Positions 1-10,605 of a stretch of 64,000 nt of DNA are shown here, one piece after another. The notes beneath the pieces are model-generated. The model ran no database searches and was not told the DNA's origin. It was given only the letters and a program-made list of their open reading frames with translations. The first letter of the stretch is position 1. Every line of letters begins with the position of its first letter. The translations under genes and the position numbers were made by a program. This DNA comes from Petunia secreta (Eukaryota > Streptophyta > Magnoliopsida > Solanales > Solanaceae), in assembly GCA_029990175.1 (NCBI GenBank), contig JARKIP010000011.1, forward strand, positions 2,728,001-2,792,000, in the 5' to 3' direction.

Positions 1-172
1 GTAAGAGACTCAGAGGGTTTCGCGAGAGGAGACAATTTATATACAATACAGATAAATATTAAAGCAATAACATTCAAATCCTGGCAACAAACAAACAAAC
101 AAATATTCACAAGCTAAAAGCGACAATGGTTAAAGCCTGAGATTCTAAAATTCCCCAGCGGAGTCACCAAGC
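1..172 (-). mobile_element. 5' leader of an Ogre/Tat-type element (runs off left edge)
   Basis: On the minus strand this stretch follows directly after an LTR that ends in GGGCGTGACA at position 173, and it begins with a primer-binding-type sequence. It is therefore the start of the untranslated leader of a Ty3-type element whose body lies left of the window. No coding potential is visible in these 172 bases. Confidence 0.6.
152..170 (-). other. Primer binding site of the left-edge Ogre/Tat-type element
   Basis: The minus strand reads TTGGTGACTCCGCTGGGGA two bases inside the LTR end. A closely similar string follows the 5' LTR of the GAGGG element at 29498. This tRNA-primer type is characteristic of Ogre/Tat Ty3 elements. 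Assignment to a particular tRNA was not checked. Confidence 0.55.
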
Positions 173-2566
173 TGTCACGCCCTAAAATTTCTAAAAAAGG
201 CAGTGACTTAGGTGTTTTAAGGTACACAATTATTAAGAGATTTCGGAGTCACCACTTGACAAGTTAAAGGTGTGTGAAGTCACAAAAGTGGTGTACCTAG
301 AACACCTATGGCTCGTTCAGTGGTCTGCATCAGAGTTCCGAATAAGGATCTTGGTTGACTCTCAGGAAGGTGTCAGGCACCCTCGAGTCTTGTACCAAGT
401 ACTGTTGCTTTATTGATGCATTTCGACCCATGTGAAATTATATATGTTGTTTTATGCCATTTTTATTTGTTATTCTTTGATTTTTTGTGTAAGACACCCG
501 TGCATTGACGAAACTCTATTGGAGACTAACTGCTGACACATGGTCCGTTCGAATTGAGCCCCGTGTAAACATCGAAGTTTGATTTTTCCTAAGCTAATAT
601 AAGCGTTGATTATGCTTTTGACTTACTAAAAATTATTAATGTTGTTCTGAGAGTTATTAATTTGAATAAGGTATGTTCATAACAGAGGCGATTTGGAATT
701 TCAACAGGATGGGTTCACTTATAATAGCGGCGGAGTTACAACATCCTAAGAGTGGTGGGCGAACCACTTTTGTCGAAAAATTATATTGTATATATGGGCC
801 AAATTTCATTTTATATGATGATATTTTACCTAAAAAAAATATCAAAAGGGGAACGATCCTACTTGTGTATGAGTTAACCATCACATGACCAAGTGAACGA
901 TTTAAACTTTTAGACCATGGGTTCCCAAACATCATATTAAACACATTTTGAGAAAAATGTACATAATAAACCTAATTTTGCGGGCGGACCATGGGTTGAG
1001 TGAACCACTATTTTTTATATAGATACGCCCTGGTTCATAATTATTTGTTATCATCATTTTAAGCATAACTACAAGTTCCTGACTAGCATCTTACTAGGCT
1101 TCAGTAACAAAATTATAATTTGAAAACATAGACCCCTTTTATTTCATATATTTTAAGGAATGACCTAATCTTTACTAAACAATTGTGAAGCTGATTTCAA
1201 GAGTAGCTTAAAGAGTGAGTGACATTTGAAAATCTTCTAATGCACAGCATATTTCCTTGCTTTGAAACTGATCGTCTTTTTTTCTCTCTTTTTTTTCAAA
1301 AAAAAACTTTTTGTTATCCTAATTGTCTACTTGTTTCAAACCTTATCCTTTATATACAAGTTACACCCTTTGCAAATCTGTTTAAATATACATGGCTATT
1401 CATTCAACATGTCATGAGAAAAAATGTCTTAGCATTGCCGAATCGACAAGAGATAGTCTCGCACAATAGAAATCAAACATACATAAACAAGCTATTTTGG
1501 ACTTTAAGACCACTATTCATTGACATTTCATATAAAATGATACAACATGCTTTCAATGGAACATACAAAGTCAAAGAAATGTTTACCTAGTGCAGTCCCA
1601 CAGTACTTGTACAAAGTCCCAAAGCTTACAAGAAGCAACAACCTGCCAAACCAAACGCCAAAGCAACAACGCGGACAACAAACGGACACTCCAAACTTAA
1701 ACTTGAAACTAAATTAATCTTACTTCCTCACTTTCTTTCTTTTCTCAGTATTTTCTCTCTTTTCTTACCCTATTTTTTCAACAGTTTCAGCCCCCCTTTC
1801 TTCTCTCAAGAATGGTAATTGAGAGTTTTTCTCTTTGCGTTTTTTTTTGTGTTGTCTAGACTTCTCTCTCCCCCCTCCTGAAAGTGAGAGTAGAGCTCTC
1901 TTTAAATAGACCATATTAAGGTGAAAAGCTTGGTAAAAAAAACTATGTGCCATGTTTCTTTTACCTTCCTGAAATAATGAAACAATAATTTCTAGGCATG
2001 CTTGCCTTGTGCAAGGCACTAAAATGGCAAAGATTCCCTGACCCTATGCTGCCACTTTATACACTTTCACCTTGACTTTTGGCTTGGGTAAAAAGGACAC
2101 TCACATGTTCTTAGTTCTACTTTAAAGAGAAGTGGAGGAATCTAATATTAGAGAGCTTTTCAGCAAGCTAGCAATTCCAAAAGACAAAATCTAAACTAAA
2201 CAAAACATATTCACTCTCCATGCCTTTTCTCAAATCTCCAAGTTTAACACTAAACATGAATTATACCAATTGAGACAGTAATTCCCAGACAACTAACAAG
2301 GCCAAACACTAATTAAACTAAGGCAGATCTTGACATCACTGAAAAACACAATTGGACGACACTATCCATACTTAAACTAAGGCTAAACAAATCATCCAGG
2401 AAGCCAATCATCACCATAGTTAATACTTAAACTCATCTAACAGTTACAAAGAAAATAAAGCATCTCCATGAGATAGCTAACTTCATACAGCTTTCAAGAC
2501 TAAGCCAAAGACCAAATCGCACTTATACTACAACTACAAAGAAAAACTTCAAACAAACGGAACCAA

Positions 2567-2818
2567 CAAGATCAAAATGAAACATGCTTAACAGGATTCA
2601 GACACAAAAGCTACATTATTTATTCATAATTTTCAACTTCATATGACAGGGCGTGTTCACAACTTTAACATACTAAAACTACAATCAAAATGAAACAAGA
2701 TCAAAATGAAACATGCTTAACAGGATTCAGACACAAAAGCTATATTATTATTCATAATTTTCAACTTCATATGACAGGGCGTGTTCACAACTTTAACATA
2801 CTAAAACTACAATCAATT
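2567..2818. repeat. 129-bp tandem duplication inside the giant LTR
   Basis: Two adjacent copies start at 2567 and 2696. They differ by a few substitutions and a small indel, and the second copy runs to about 2818. This is a recent local duplication within the LTR. Confidence 0.85.
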
Positions 2819-2989
2819 GGAAACTATTTTCTAAGATTAACCAGTGAAGAAACAAAACAATGATCCAGGGAAAAGGGAAAGGAGAAACAAGAGGTTTTCC
2901 ATCTAACCAGCTAAGCTAAAACATCACCGAATACAACTGCGTCGCCATCAAACCAAGGCTAAAACCCCCTCGCATCCACTGTTATATAG

Positions 2990-3730
2990 AACACAACAGC
3001 CACCACAAGCCTCACATTCACATCATAGCATCATCGCCAAACAACTAGCTTTGCACCATTGTTCCGCCACCCCATGGTCATCACTGCCCTCATCATGGTT
3101 TCAACGCCATAGCATCTCACTAGACACCACTGTTCACTAAGGATATCACAGTAGCATCACCACCTTGGATCAATTTCAGCATTAGAGCAACATTAATAAA
3201 CTGCCTCCCATCAATGCCAAAATAGCCAGCATCACCATACACCACCAAAAAACATCAAGAAAAACTCGCCTTAATAGCATTGCCATCCTCACGCCATCGT
3301 CACAGTTTCACTATCGCTGCATCGTCTCCACCAGTGAGACCACGCCATCATCGCTGCTCTGTTCTAATCAAGCATCATGGCATCAGGTTTTACCAAAAAC
3401 TTCCACAGAACAAATCATCATGGCCCCCATATCCCCACACCATAGGAACATCACTGCACCACCAAAGTACAATAAAACAAAGCCCCGACGCCACCACTGC
3501 TCATCATCGCCATTACAACTGTTGCTCGCAGCTTCAACAACTGAATCTTATCCGAAACAAAACAAAGCCATTGTCACAGCCCCCCCTACGGCCGCTGGTA
3601 CAAAACTCTAACGGCACGCACCACTGCCCTCGTCATTCAACACTAACACGACATCATCACCACATAACCATATCACAGCCACACCTCCCATCGTAGCCTT
3701 GTCATTACCCTTTCCATCGCCTCATCCACA
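2990..3730. repeat. CAC/CAT-rich low-complexity tract in the giant LTR
   Basis: The plus strand is dominated by CAC, CAT and GCC triplets, which keeps several frames open over short distances. No domain is recognisable, so I treat it as biased non-coding sequence. Confidence 0.5.
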
Positions 3731-3963
3731 TACGCACACACACATGACAGTTTCTAAGATCACAAACCACAAACAATTGCCCTTGTTCAAAACTCTAACG
3801 CCACGCACCACTGCCCTCGTCATTCAACAATAACATGAAATCATCACCACATAACCATATCACAGCCACACCTCCCATCGTAGCCTTGTCACTCCCCTTT
3901 CCATCGCCTCGTCCACATACACACACACATGTGGCAGCTTCCAAGATCACAAACCACAAACCA
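3601..3963. repeat. 187-bp tandem duplication inside the giant LTR
   Basis: Adjacent copies start at 3601 and 3788 and share long identical stretches, for example around the CATTCAACA and CACACCTCCCATCG motifs. The second copy decays after about 3963. Confidence 0.8.
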
Positions 3964-4679
3964 TTACAAGCCACAGCGGGAAAATAGAGAAATGAGGCAG
4001 CGAAAACGACTGGAAAATGAGGGATTTTCAGGAGAATTTAAGCTTGGAAATGTATGAAGAAGACTGAGAGAGACCTGGTGATATATAACTTCTCCGAAAG
4101 AATTGACGTGGAGTTAGGGTTTAGGCCGATTTTCGAGGCTTCGATCTACGCCAAACCAGTGAGTAATTGGAGAAATTGATTCCAAAAATGGGAAGAAGAG
4201 GTGATAGCGTCCCTAGACATGTAAATTTCCGGCGGGGAAGTGGATCGTCGGGGGCTGTCGCCGACGGTAACTGAAATTTGGCAGCATATGTTTGCCTGAT
4301 GAGTTGAGAAGAGAGGTACCAAAATAGTGAACATTTGGTTTACATATCAAGGGTTGGGGCCGGGTCTGTAACTGGGTTAACGAGTCATGTAAAGGAATGG
4401 GCTGGTTGGTTCTTTTCCAAATAGCCACTGAAAGGTAAAATTATTTAAAACATACATAATTAACTAAAATTAAACCCACACAAATTGCAATCAAAACGTA
4501 AAATCACTATTGAATAAATGGCAAGTAATTGGTTATTTTTATATTTTTCTTCCTAACTAATGACAAATTTTATCTAAAATATGACTAAAGTTCCTGGAAA
4601 ATTCGACAAAATCCTAGGGAATTAGCTCGGCAATTTTTGAGAAATTTTCGAATTTCTATGCAAAAATTAGGTGATTACA

Positions 4680-4889
4680 GTCGTCATTTAGAAAAGACGA
4701 CATAGCAAAAAACTATATGTCAACCTATTAAAAAAATTGTGGGTCGTCACTTTAAGAGATGACCTACTTAAAAATATATGGGTTGTTCTTTTAATAATGA
4801 CCTCCAATTCAGTAATTCGTAAAATGTGCAAGTCGTTGTTAGTGTAGGTCACTAATTTAAGATGCAAACAACCTGTTTTCGTACAAGGA
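4680..4889. repeat. Spacer with GTCGTC/GACGAC hairpin motifs
   Basis: This 210-bp stretch lies between two LTR elements and contains short inverted motifs: GTCGTC...GACGAC at 4680-4701, and a GGTCGTCA...GATGACC pair further on. Dense motifs of this kind are typical of subterminal regions of plant CACTA transposons, but no terminal CACTA sequence is visible. It may be a relic of such an element. Confidence 0.25.
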
Positions 4890-5556
4890 AATGTTGACAC
4901 GACCCAATCCGGCGCGGCCGTGCGGGCACCCGACATTCTTCCCTAGACCTGTCGGGCGAAACCTTACCAATTAAATCAGGAAAATAAATATAACAATGCA
5001 TAAATAAGGACAAGACTTAAAAAAAACACAAACATACTGATACCTCTAAGCTGTACAAAAGAAATTACAGCTGACTACCCAACATACTAGGTTTAGGGCT
5101 ATCCAGACTAGACATCAAAGAGTATAAAAGAAGACAGATACCTCCTGAAGGGAGCAAAATACAATTGAAATAGTAAACATAAAGCTGGTGGCCATCCGGA
5201 ATAAAAGCAGGCTCACCCTGACAGCTAAAGTCGTCTTCGCTCCTTCACAATGTGGCGAACTCAATCCTGGAGCGAACATGCCGAAATGAAGTAGTTAGAC
5301 AAAAACAAACAACAAACAAGGGTGAGTCAAAAGGACTCAATAAGTGGGGCAGACTAGCGACCTCAAAGAATAGGATAGCTAGCCAGGGAGAAAAGAAACA
5401 TATAAACCAAATTCCTCTTATTTAAATTATGAAAAGGCAGATCCAGATAATAACTAGAAACACGTATGGAATCACAAACTCATTAACAACCAGGAATGTA
5501 AGATAGCCAGAACATATAGGTATCCCGAACATATCAACAATCAGAAATATATCCTG

Positions 5557-5661
5557 TTGCGGCGTGCAACCCGATCCAAATATTTATACCATTGCAGCGT
5601 GTAGCCCGATCCATATATTTATACCGTTGCGGCGTGCAACCCGATCCCCGCAACCCAGAAT
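5557..5661. repeat. 35-bp tandem repeat, three copies, in LTR
   Basis: Copies of a GCGGCGTGCAACCCGATCC-type unit start at about 5557, 5592 and 5627. The same array in diverged form lies at about 11270-11375 in the partner LTR. Confidence 0.75.
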
Positions 5662-5865
5662 ACGAGCCAGAAATATATAGGCAAACTGAGATATATCCAC
5701 AATATAGCATATATACCGCATACATAAAACACAACACAATACACACAATAGTCAGTTTGTGGTGCAATGAGATGGGATGAATGCGGTACGATGCAATGCA
5801 GTCACATATGAATGAGATGGGATGAATGCGGTACGATGCAATGCAGTCGCATATGCCTGATACCT

Positions 5866-6188
5866 ATCTCCGACGCGGGACTCTCATCGTCTACCAGTAG
5901 ATATATGCAATAATGATCCTTCACCGGCTCGGGACTCTCATCGATCACCGGGAAGTATATGCAATGATGACCCTTCACCGGCTCGGGACTCTCATCGATT
6001 ACCGGGAAGTATATGCAATGATGACCCTTCACCGGCTCGGGACTCTCATCGATTACCGGGAAGTAAATGTAACAATGACCCTTCACCTACTCCGGACTCT
6101 CATCGATTACCGAGAAGTTTATGCAATAATGATCCTTCACCTGTGCGGGACTCTCATCGCCAACCGGGAAGTATATGCAATAATGACA
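5866..6188. repeat. 54-bp minisatellite in LTR (about 6 copies)
   Basis: Units with the core CTTCACCGGCTCGGGACTC recur at 5920, 5974, 6028, 6082 and 6136, exactly 54 bp apart. Because 54 is divisible by three, both strands show periodic open frames, which I do not regard as genes. Confidence 0.85.
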
Positions 6189-7506
6189 GCCAGAGTACAA
6201 TGCTCAGATACTTAATGCAACACCAGCAACAGGACATAATATATAATATACAACGTAAATTCAAAGCTAAGGCGTAATGAGTACGCCTATCGGCAGCTAC
6301 ACACGTAAAGAACACGTGGTAAAAATCCATGAGACCAAATACCTCCAAAGAAATGGATACAAACACTTACCTCTTCCAAAAGTTAGTACTGCTAATCAAC
6401 AACTGCTTTATCCTTTGGTTTCCTTGCCAAACATTCTCTCTCTATTCAATAAGCAGAAAAATATATCAAATTAGGCGAAAGGCTTTATTCCTCAAATCTT
6501 AGGGCAATCTGGTTAGGAACCTGATACCCTATTCGCATGCGCAATACGCAGGCCAGGCCTATGTACAAGGTTTAAGGTCACATAACCAAACCCTAAATAA
6601 ATTATATTTATATGTTGCCTATAACTCACTGAGTACGAATATATAATTAATTCCATTATCGGGGTCCATTTGACCCTTTAAACTATTAATTGAACTTATT
6701 AAAGCGATGTCTAATATCCCAATTTTTGTCGTCAAAATATATTCAAACACACGTAATAAACTCAAATAATATATTAAGATCATTACCTGAATATTTTTGG
6801 GTAAAAATTCTACTTTTCTCCGGCTCTTTTCTCATTTTCTGGCTTTTTTTTCCTCTACATTTCTTTTCCCCTTTTCGTTTCTGTTTCTCGTTCTCTGCAT
6901 TCCATTTTGTTTCTATTTCTGTTCAATTGCTTTAAGCAATCAGCCATCGCTTCACTCTTTCAATTTTGTCCTTTTCTCTTTTCTTTTGTCTTTTCCTTTT
7001 TTTCTTTTTCCTTTAAAATTCGCTATTACGGTAAAATTAAAACGGTACCCTACTATATTCAAAATAATTCCAACTTTTTCATACCAGTTATAAAAAATAT
7101 ATATAGCATATTCGCTAAGGCAGATCTCAAATTGGGTTCCCAAAACTCAAGATGCGAATTTAAATGGAAAATAGTCAAATTATTCAACTTTCGGCATTTA
7201 GCGGAAACTCGCCGAACAACCTCGAAATTCACTTTCGAAAGATGACAAAAGTCACATATAATCATACGAACCTAAAAGCGCTTTCGAATTTCGAATCGGA
7301 GCTCATTCGCCAAAACCAAGCTCGAAAATCTCTTTTTACTATTTATTGACAATAAAAACTGAAACCTTCTTCGGATACGTACCAAACGAGGTCTGATTTA
7401 GCTCAAATTTTACAGACTGGTCCTAATGGACATTACAAAATTTCTAAAATTATCGGGACGCTAATCGGAGCCCTAACTTTCGAAACGACTGACCGAGGTT
7501 GTTTCA

Positions 7507-7520
7507 TTCTCCTCCACTTA
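7507..7520 (-). other. Polypurine tract of the 4895-13189 element
   Basis: The minus strand reads TAAGTGGAGGAGAA immediately before the LTR start TGAAAC. This is the expected position of the plus-strand primer. Confidence 0.7.
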
Positions 7521-8999
7521 TACTCTCGTTCGTCCTCGAACGAGCCTAAGTCTACAGAAAAATTCGCACGGATAACAAGAGAAGTTGCACGACTTTCATG
7601 AGCTACTCCACGGTCCTTATTTCCTGATTACAGGATCAGAATTATATTACGAACATCGTACTTTTTGAATAAAATGTATCTGGATAATATTGTAATACCA
7701 TTGCACAGCTTATTCTGACTAAGCTCATCTTTCCTCGATCCCGAGAGGAGAGTTCTACATTTTTGAAACAAAGATGCACGGAACTTCGGATGGATTAACT
7801 TGATTCTGCCGGTGAATCACCTCGTCGATATACTTTTCGATATAGAACAAGTCGATGAAACAAAGAACTAGCTTACGCTTCAGCAACGCCTTAGAGATTT
7901 AATATTATGATTCGATATCAATTGGAGGAAGACTCCTCCACTTAGAGCATAAACTCATACCACTAATTTGAATAGAAATAGTCATCCTCGCATAACTGGC
8001 TCAGACCTGAGCTACCAAATTACTCTCTCGAGTTGCCAAACAGCTGCAACTCTCGAGTTCACAGCTCCATACATTTTTTATAAGTACCACCGCCTGATGG
8101 ATCAAATCAAATGTCAAATGACGCCTCTCATTACCCTTAGTAGCCTTGAAAAACAACAATGTGCATACCCAGTTACCTTGACACGCACTCTGGCTCCACA
8201 CAGGGACCATCATAAGAGGCAACTGACCGCCTAAGCTCACCAGTGCCGAAAAAAGAAGAGATGGCAATGGACTGAGGATAGAAAGAATTAGAGCTTCAGA
8301 AAGCTCATCTTTTTATTTGGTTGGCTCCTAGAGCTACACTACTTCCGAGTCAGGCTAACCAAAGAATCGCAATTGAAGAGATAGACATTAAATAAGCTTT
8401 ATGGAACAACATCTATGTCAATTTAACCTTCCTATAAGAAGGAAACTCTGACAATTTACTAGAAACTCTTTTATAACCGAGACAAGCTCATAGAATAATA
8501 TGACTCTACTAGCGCCTCGAATTATGAGGAGATACATAGATCGAGTATTACTTACTAATCACTTTACACCGGAAGAAATGATAACACTTTCTGATGGTGA
8601 CGATTAAGAATCCCACTGTCCTATCAACACTGAATTCCGACGAGAGAGGTAAACTGATTTGACATAATAATAGAAGGTGGCACAAAAAAATTCCAAGCAG
8701 ACCATACTGACACTCTCTCCTAAATTTCTCATATTTAAACTAGATCAACTAGTAGGGTCTAACAAATGCGAGGAATAAATCATACTAGAAGCTCACCCCT
8801 CTACCTCAACCGATTCTTAATAGAAACAATATCCAAGAAAGCCATGGAAACATGGTAAGATAAACAAAGTCCAGACCGGTCGGAAGAATCAAATCATACT
8901 CACATAGAATCGAAGAAGAAACACATGGGTGTACTACATCGGATACCTCAGTATCCTGCCAGACTGGTAGTTCATAAAACTGCCTCTACGACCGAACTA

Positions 9000-10010
9000 A
9001 GACACTATACTGATAATTACCTTCTGAAGAATAACTTCCACCATGCTCTCAACCTTTACGGGATTGTGGCATTTCTCTGGCTGATTGAGATCTAAATAAA
9101 ATCCATACGACTGGGCATGTGCCTGAGGGCAAGAAGAAGGGCGACTGCCTACTTGCTGGAGTAGCGGAAGACTCCTCAAAGGATAACCAGACTCACGACA
9201 ATGATAATAGAAAAATCCTCAAAGGATAATTAGACTCACGACAATGATAACACCTTTTCACTGAAAATGGAAGCTGGAAAGATTGTTGATAGCTGTAAAG
9301 AAAAGTCTGAATCTGATCTTGACGGGCTACTGGCGCACTCTAATAATCACGTGACACAAGCTGAGATAATCTAGAAGGTGACCTCCCAAAATCATCAGAA
9401 TTCTTACCTCCAAATGAGGTACCATGGTTGCCCACTAGGGCCACGATATCTCTTGCTCTCCCACTCTAACTCTATCCCATCTAACTTATGGTACGCCTAA
9501 TACCTTTGAGCAATATCAACAACGACATCAAATAAAGTCCCAACCTTAATTTTTCGAGCCATCTGGGATCTCAAAGAAGGAGAAAGGTCATCAATAAATC
9601 TTTGAATCTCTCGAAAGGCTCATGGACTAGATTCAATGTATAATCATCCATTCTATAGAATTCAATCTTATATTCTGAAACACCAATAGGCTAACTGACA
9701 GGCTACCCTGTCCAATCCACTCAAACTGACAACACTTTTCATCTCGCTCGCTACTCGAAAAGAACTTTTCCATGAATCTAGAAGAAAAACTGAACCAAGT
9801 TAGTTAATAAGATAGTGGTCCACTAATTCAGGGCTGGACCCTGAAACTGGAAAAAGGAATAATCAACACCATACCGCTCGATATTATTAAGAACCTGAAG
9901 GATACGCTGACATCATTTATTTTAAAAAAACTTACACAGGGATTATCTATGCATGGCTTGAGAATATCGGAAGGTTCAACCGCACAAAATAATGCAAACT
10001 CTTTAGGCAC
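9000..10010 (-). pseudogene. Ty3/gypsy gag relic
   Basis: On the minus strand, 9598 to 9503 translates to a clear gag segment (FIDDLSPSLRSQMARKIKVG, then TLFDVVVDIAQR), the family signature of plant chromovirus-type Gag. Upstream (higher coordinates) are fragments resembling the start of the same domain. Downstream, near 9255-9173, is a CxxC part of a zinc knuckle. Frameshifts and stops separate these pieces, so no protein can be made. A functional Gag of this family would be followed by protease and reverse transcriptase, which are missing here. Confidence 0.6.
9173..9258. repeat. 43-bp tandem duplication in the gag relic
   Basis: Copies start at 9173 and 9216 and share TCCTCAAAGGATAA and ACTCACGACAATGATAA. 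The duplicated piece covers the zinc-knuckle half on the minus strand, and its length is not a multiple of three. Confidence 0.8.
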
Positions 10011-10591
10011 TCGGACCGAACTATTACCTCGGCTAGCTAACCAGCCAGAACAATTGATGGCACAACACCTACTCCCTTTGGAACATAATTTATTGTAGCA
10101 ATATTAAGAACTGGAATTGGAGCTCCCTAAGACCGAACATATGCATCTGCGGCAACCTTGTAAGCTGCCTAGTGAATAAGATATTCTTGCGGTAAATGCA
10201 ACGCCAAGATTCTCGTAAAAGCATCATAGAGAGCTAAGGGAACCACAAGGCCTTGCTCCCTTGCCCATCGCGAGCTCATATAGCTGGGACCTCCGTAACT
10301 AGATCGTCATCACGATAAAAAACTCTCGGGACTTCGTCAGTACTAGCCCCAGGCTAGACTGCTTCGTCTTGAATTCATAGTGTTTGCTAATTTATCGCAT
10401 GAGGGTTCACGATTACCACGAATAAATTAACGGAAATAATTTTTCATCCTAGACCAACACACGATCAGAAAAGGAGGAAGTGATACTTCCTAAATGCCAT
10501 CATAGCCTCTCGTAGATAAGTACGGATGTCTACGTACCCATCAGCGAGACTCTACTAGACACTATCTTAGTCTGGATAGACACTAAACCAG

Positions 10592-10603
10592 GCTCTGATA
10601 CCA
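10592..10603 (-). other. Primer binding site (initiator tRNA-Met type)
   Basis: The minus strand reads TGGTATCAGAGC, two bases inside the right LTR. This is the standard plant retrotransposon PBS. Confidence 0.85.
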
Positions 10604-10605
10604 AC

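Larger units (their letters stand above)
173..4679 (-). mobile_element. Giant LTR (about 4.5 kb) of a minus-strand Ogre/Tat-type element
   Basis: Read on the minus strand the unit begins TGTAATCACC (right end, 4679) and ends GGGCGTGACA (left end, 173), so it has TG...CA termini, and the PBS abuts the left end. Only this one LTR is in the window, so its TSD (GTCGT would be expected from 4680-4684) cannot be tested. It contains two internal tandem duplications and a CAC/CAT-rich tract. The short reading frames inside it have no recognisable product. The PBS side is firm; the right end rests on the TG dinucleotide and a change of sequence character. Confidence 0.55.
4895..7506 (-). mobile_element. 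3' LTR (2612 bp) of the 4895-13189 element
   Basis: The plus strand starts TGACACGACC and ends TTGTTTCA, with a 5-bp target duplication AATGT immediately to the left. On the element strand the LTR begins TGAAACAACC directly after the polypurine tract at 7507-7520. It contains 35-bp and 54-bp minisatellites. Confidence 0.8.
7507..10605 (-). mobile_element. Decayed 3.1 kb interior of the 4895-13189 element
   Basis: The polypurine tract is at the left end and the PBS at the right end (minus orientation). Just inside the polypurine tract the minus strand carries a TTCGAGGACGAACGAG-type sequence that commonly closes pol in plant Tekay/Del-type elements. I see gag similarity only between roughly 9000 and 10000. 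The stretch 7550-8990 shows no product I recognise and is full of stops. Integrase and reverse transcriptase are absent. Confidence 0.6.

Noticed and set aside
3280..3696. 138-codon His/Pro/Ser-rich frame
   Set aside because: It lies in the CAC/CAT-rich part of an LTR and has no recognisable domain.
5802..6215. Reading frames on both strands with repeated LGTLIDYREVYA / CIYFPVIDESPEPVKG peptides
   Set aside because: They come from the 54-bp minisatellite inside an LTR, whose length is a multiple of three. The partner at 11517-11930 is the same.
6690..7245. Phe-rich frames (for example FFPLHFFSPFRFCFSFS)
   Set aside because: They come from the T/C-rich block of the LTR, which is repeated at 12406-12882 in the other LTR with indels that do not respect frame.
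7968..8267. Overlapping 88-codon frames on both strands
   Set aside because: No similarity to retrotransposon or host proteins that I recognise. The region is the decayed interior of an old element.
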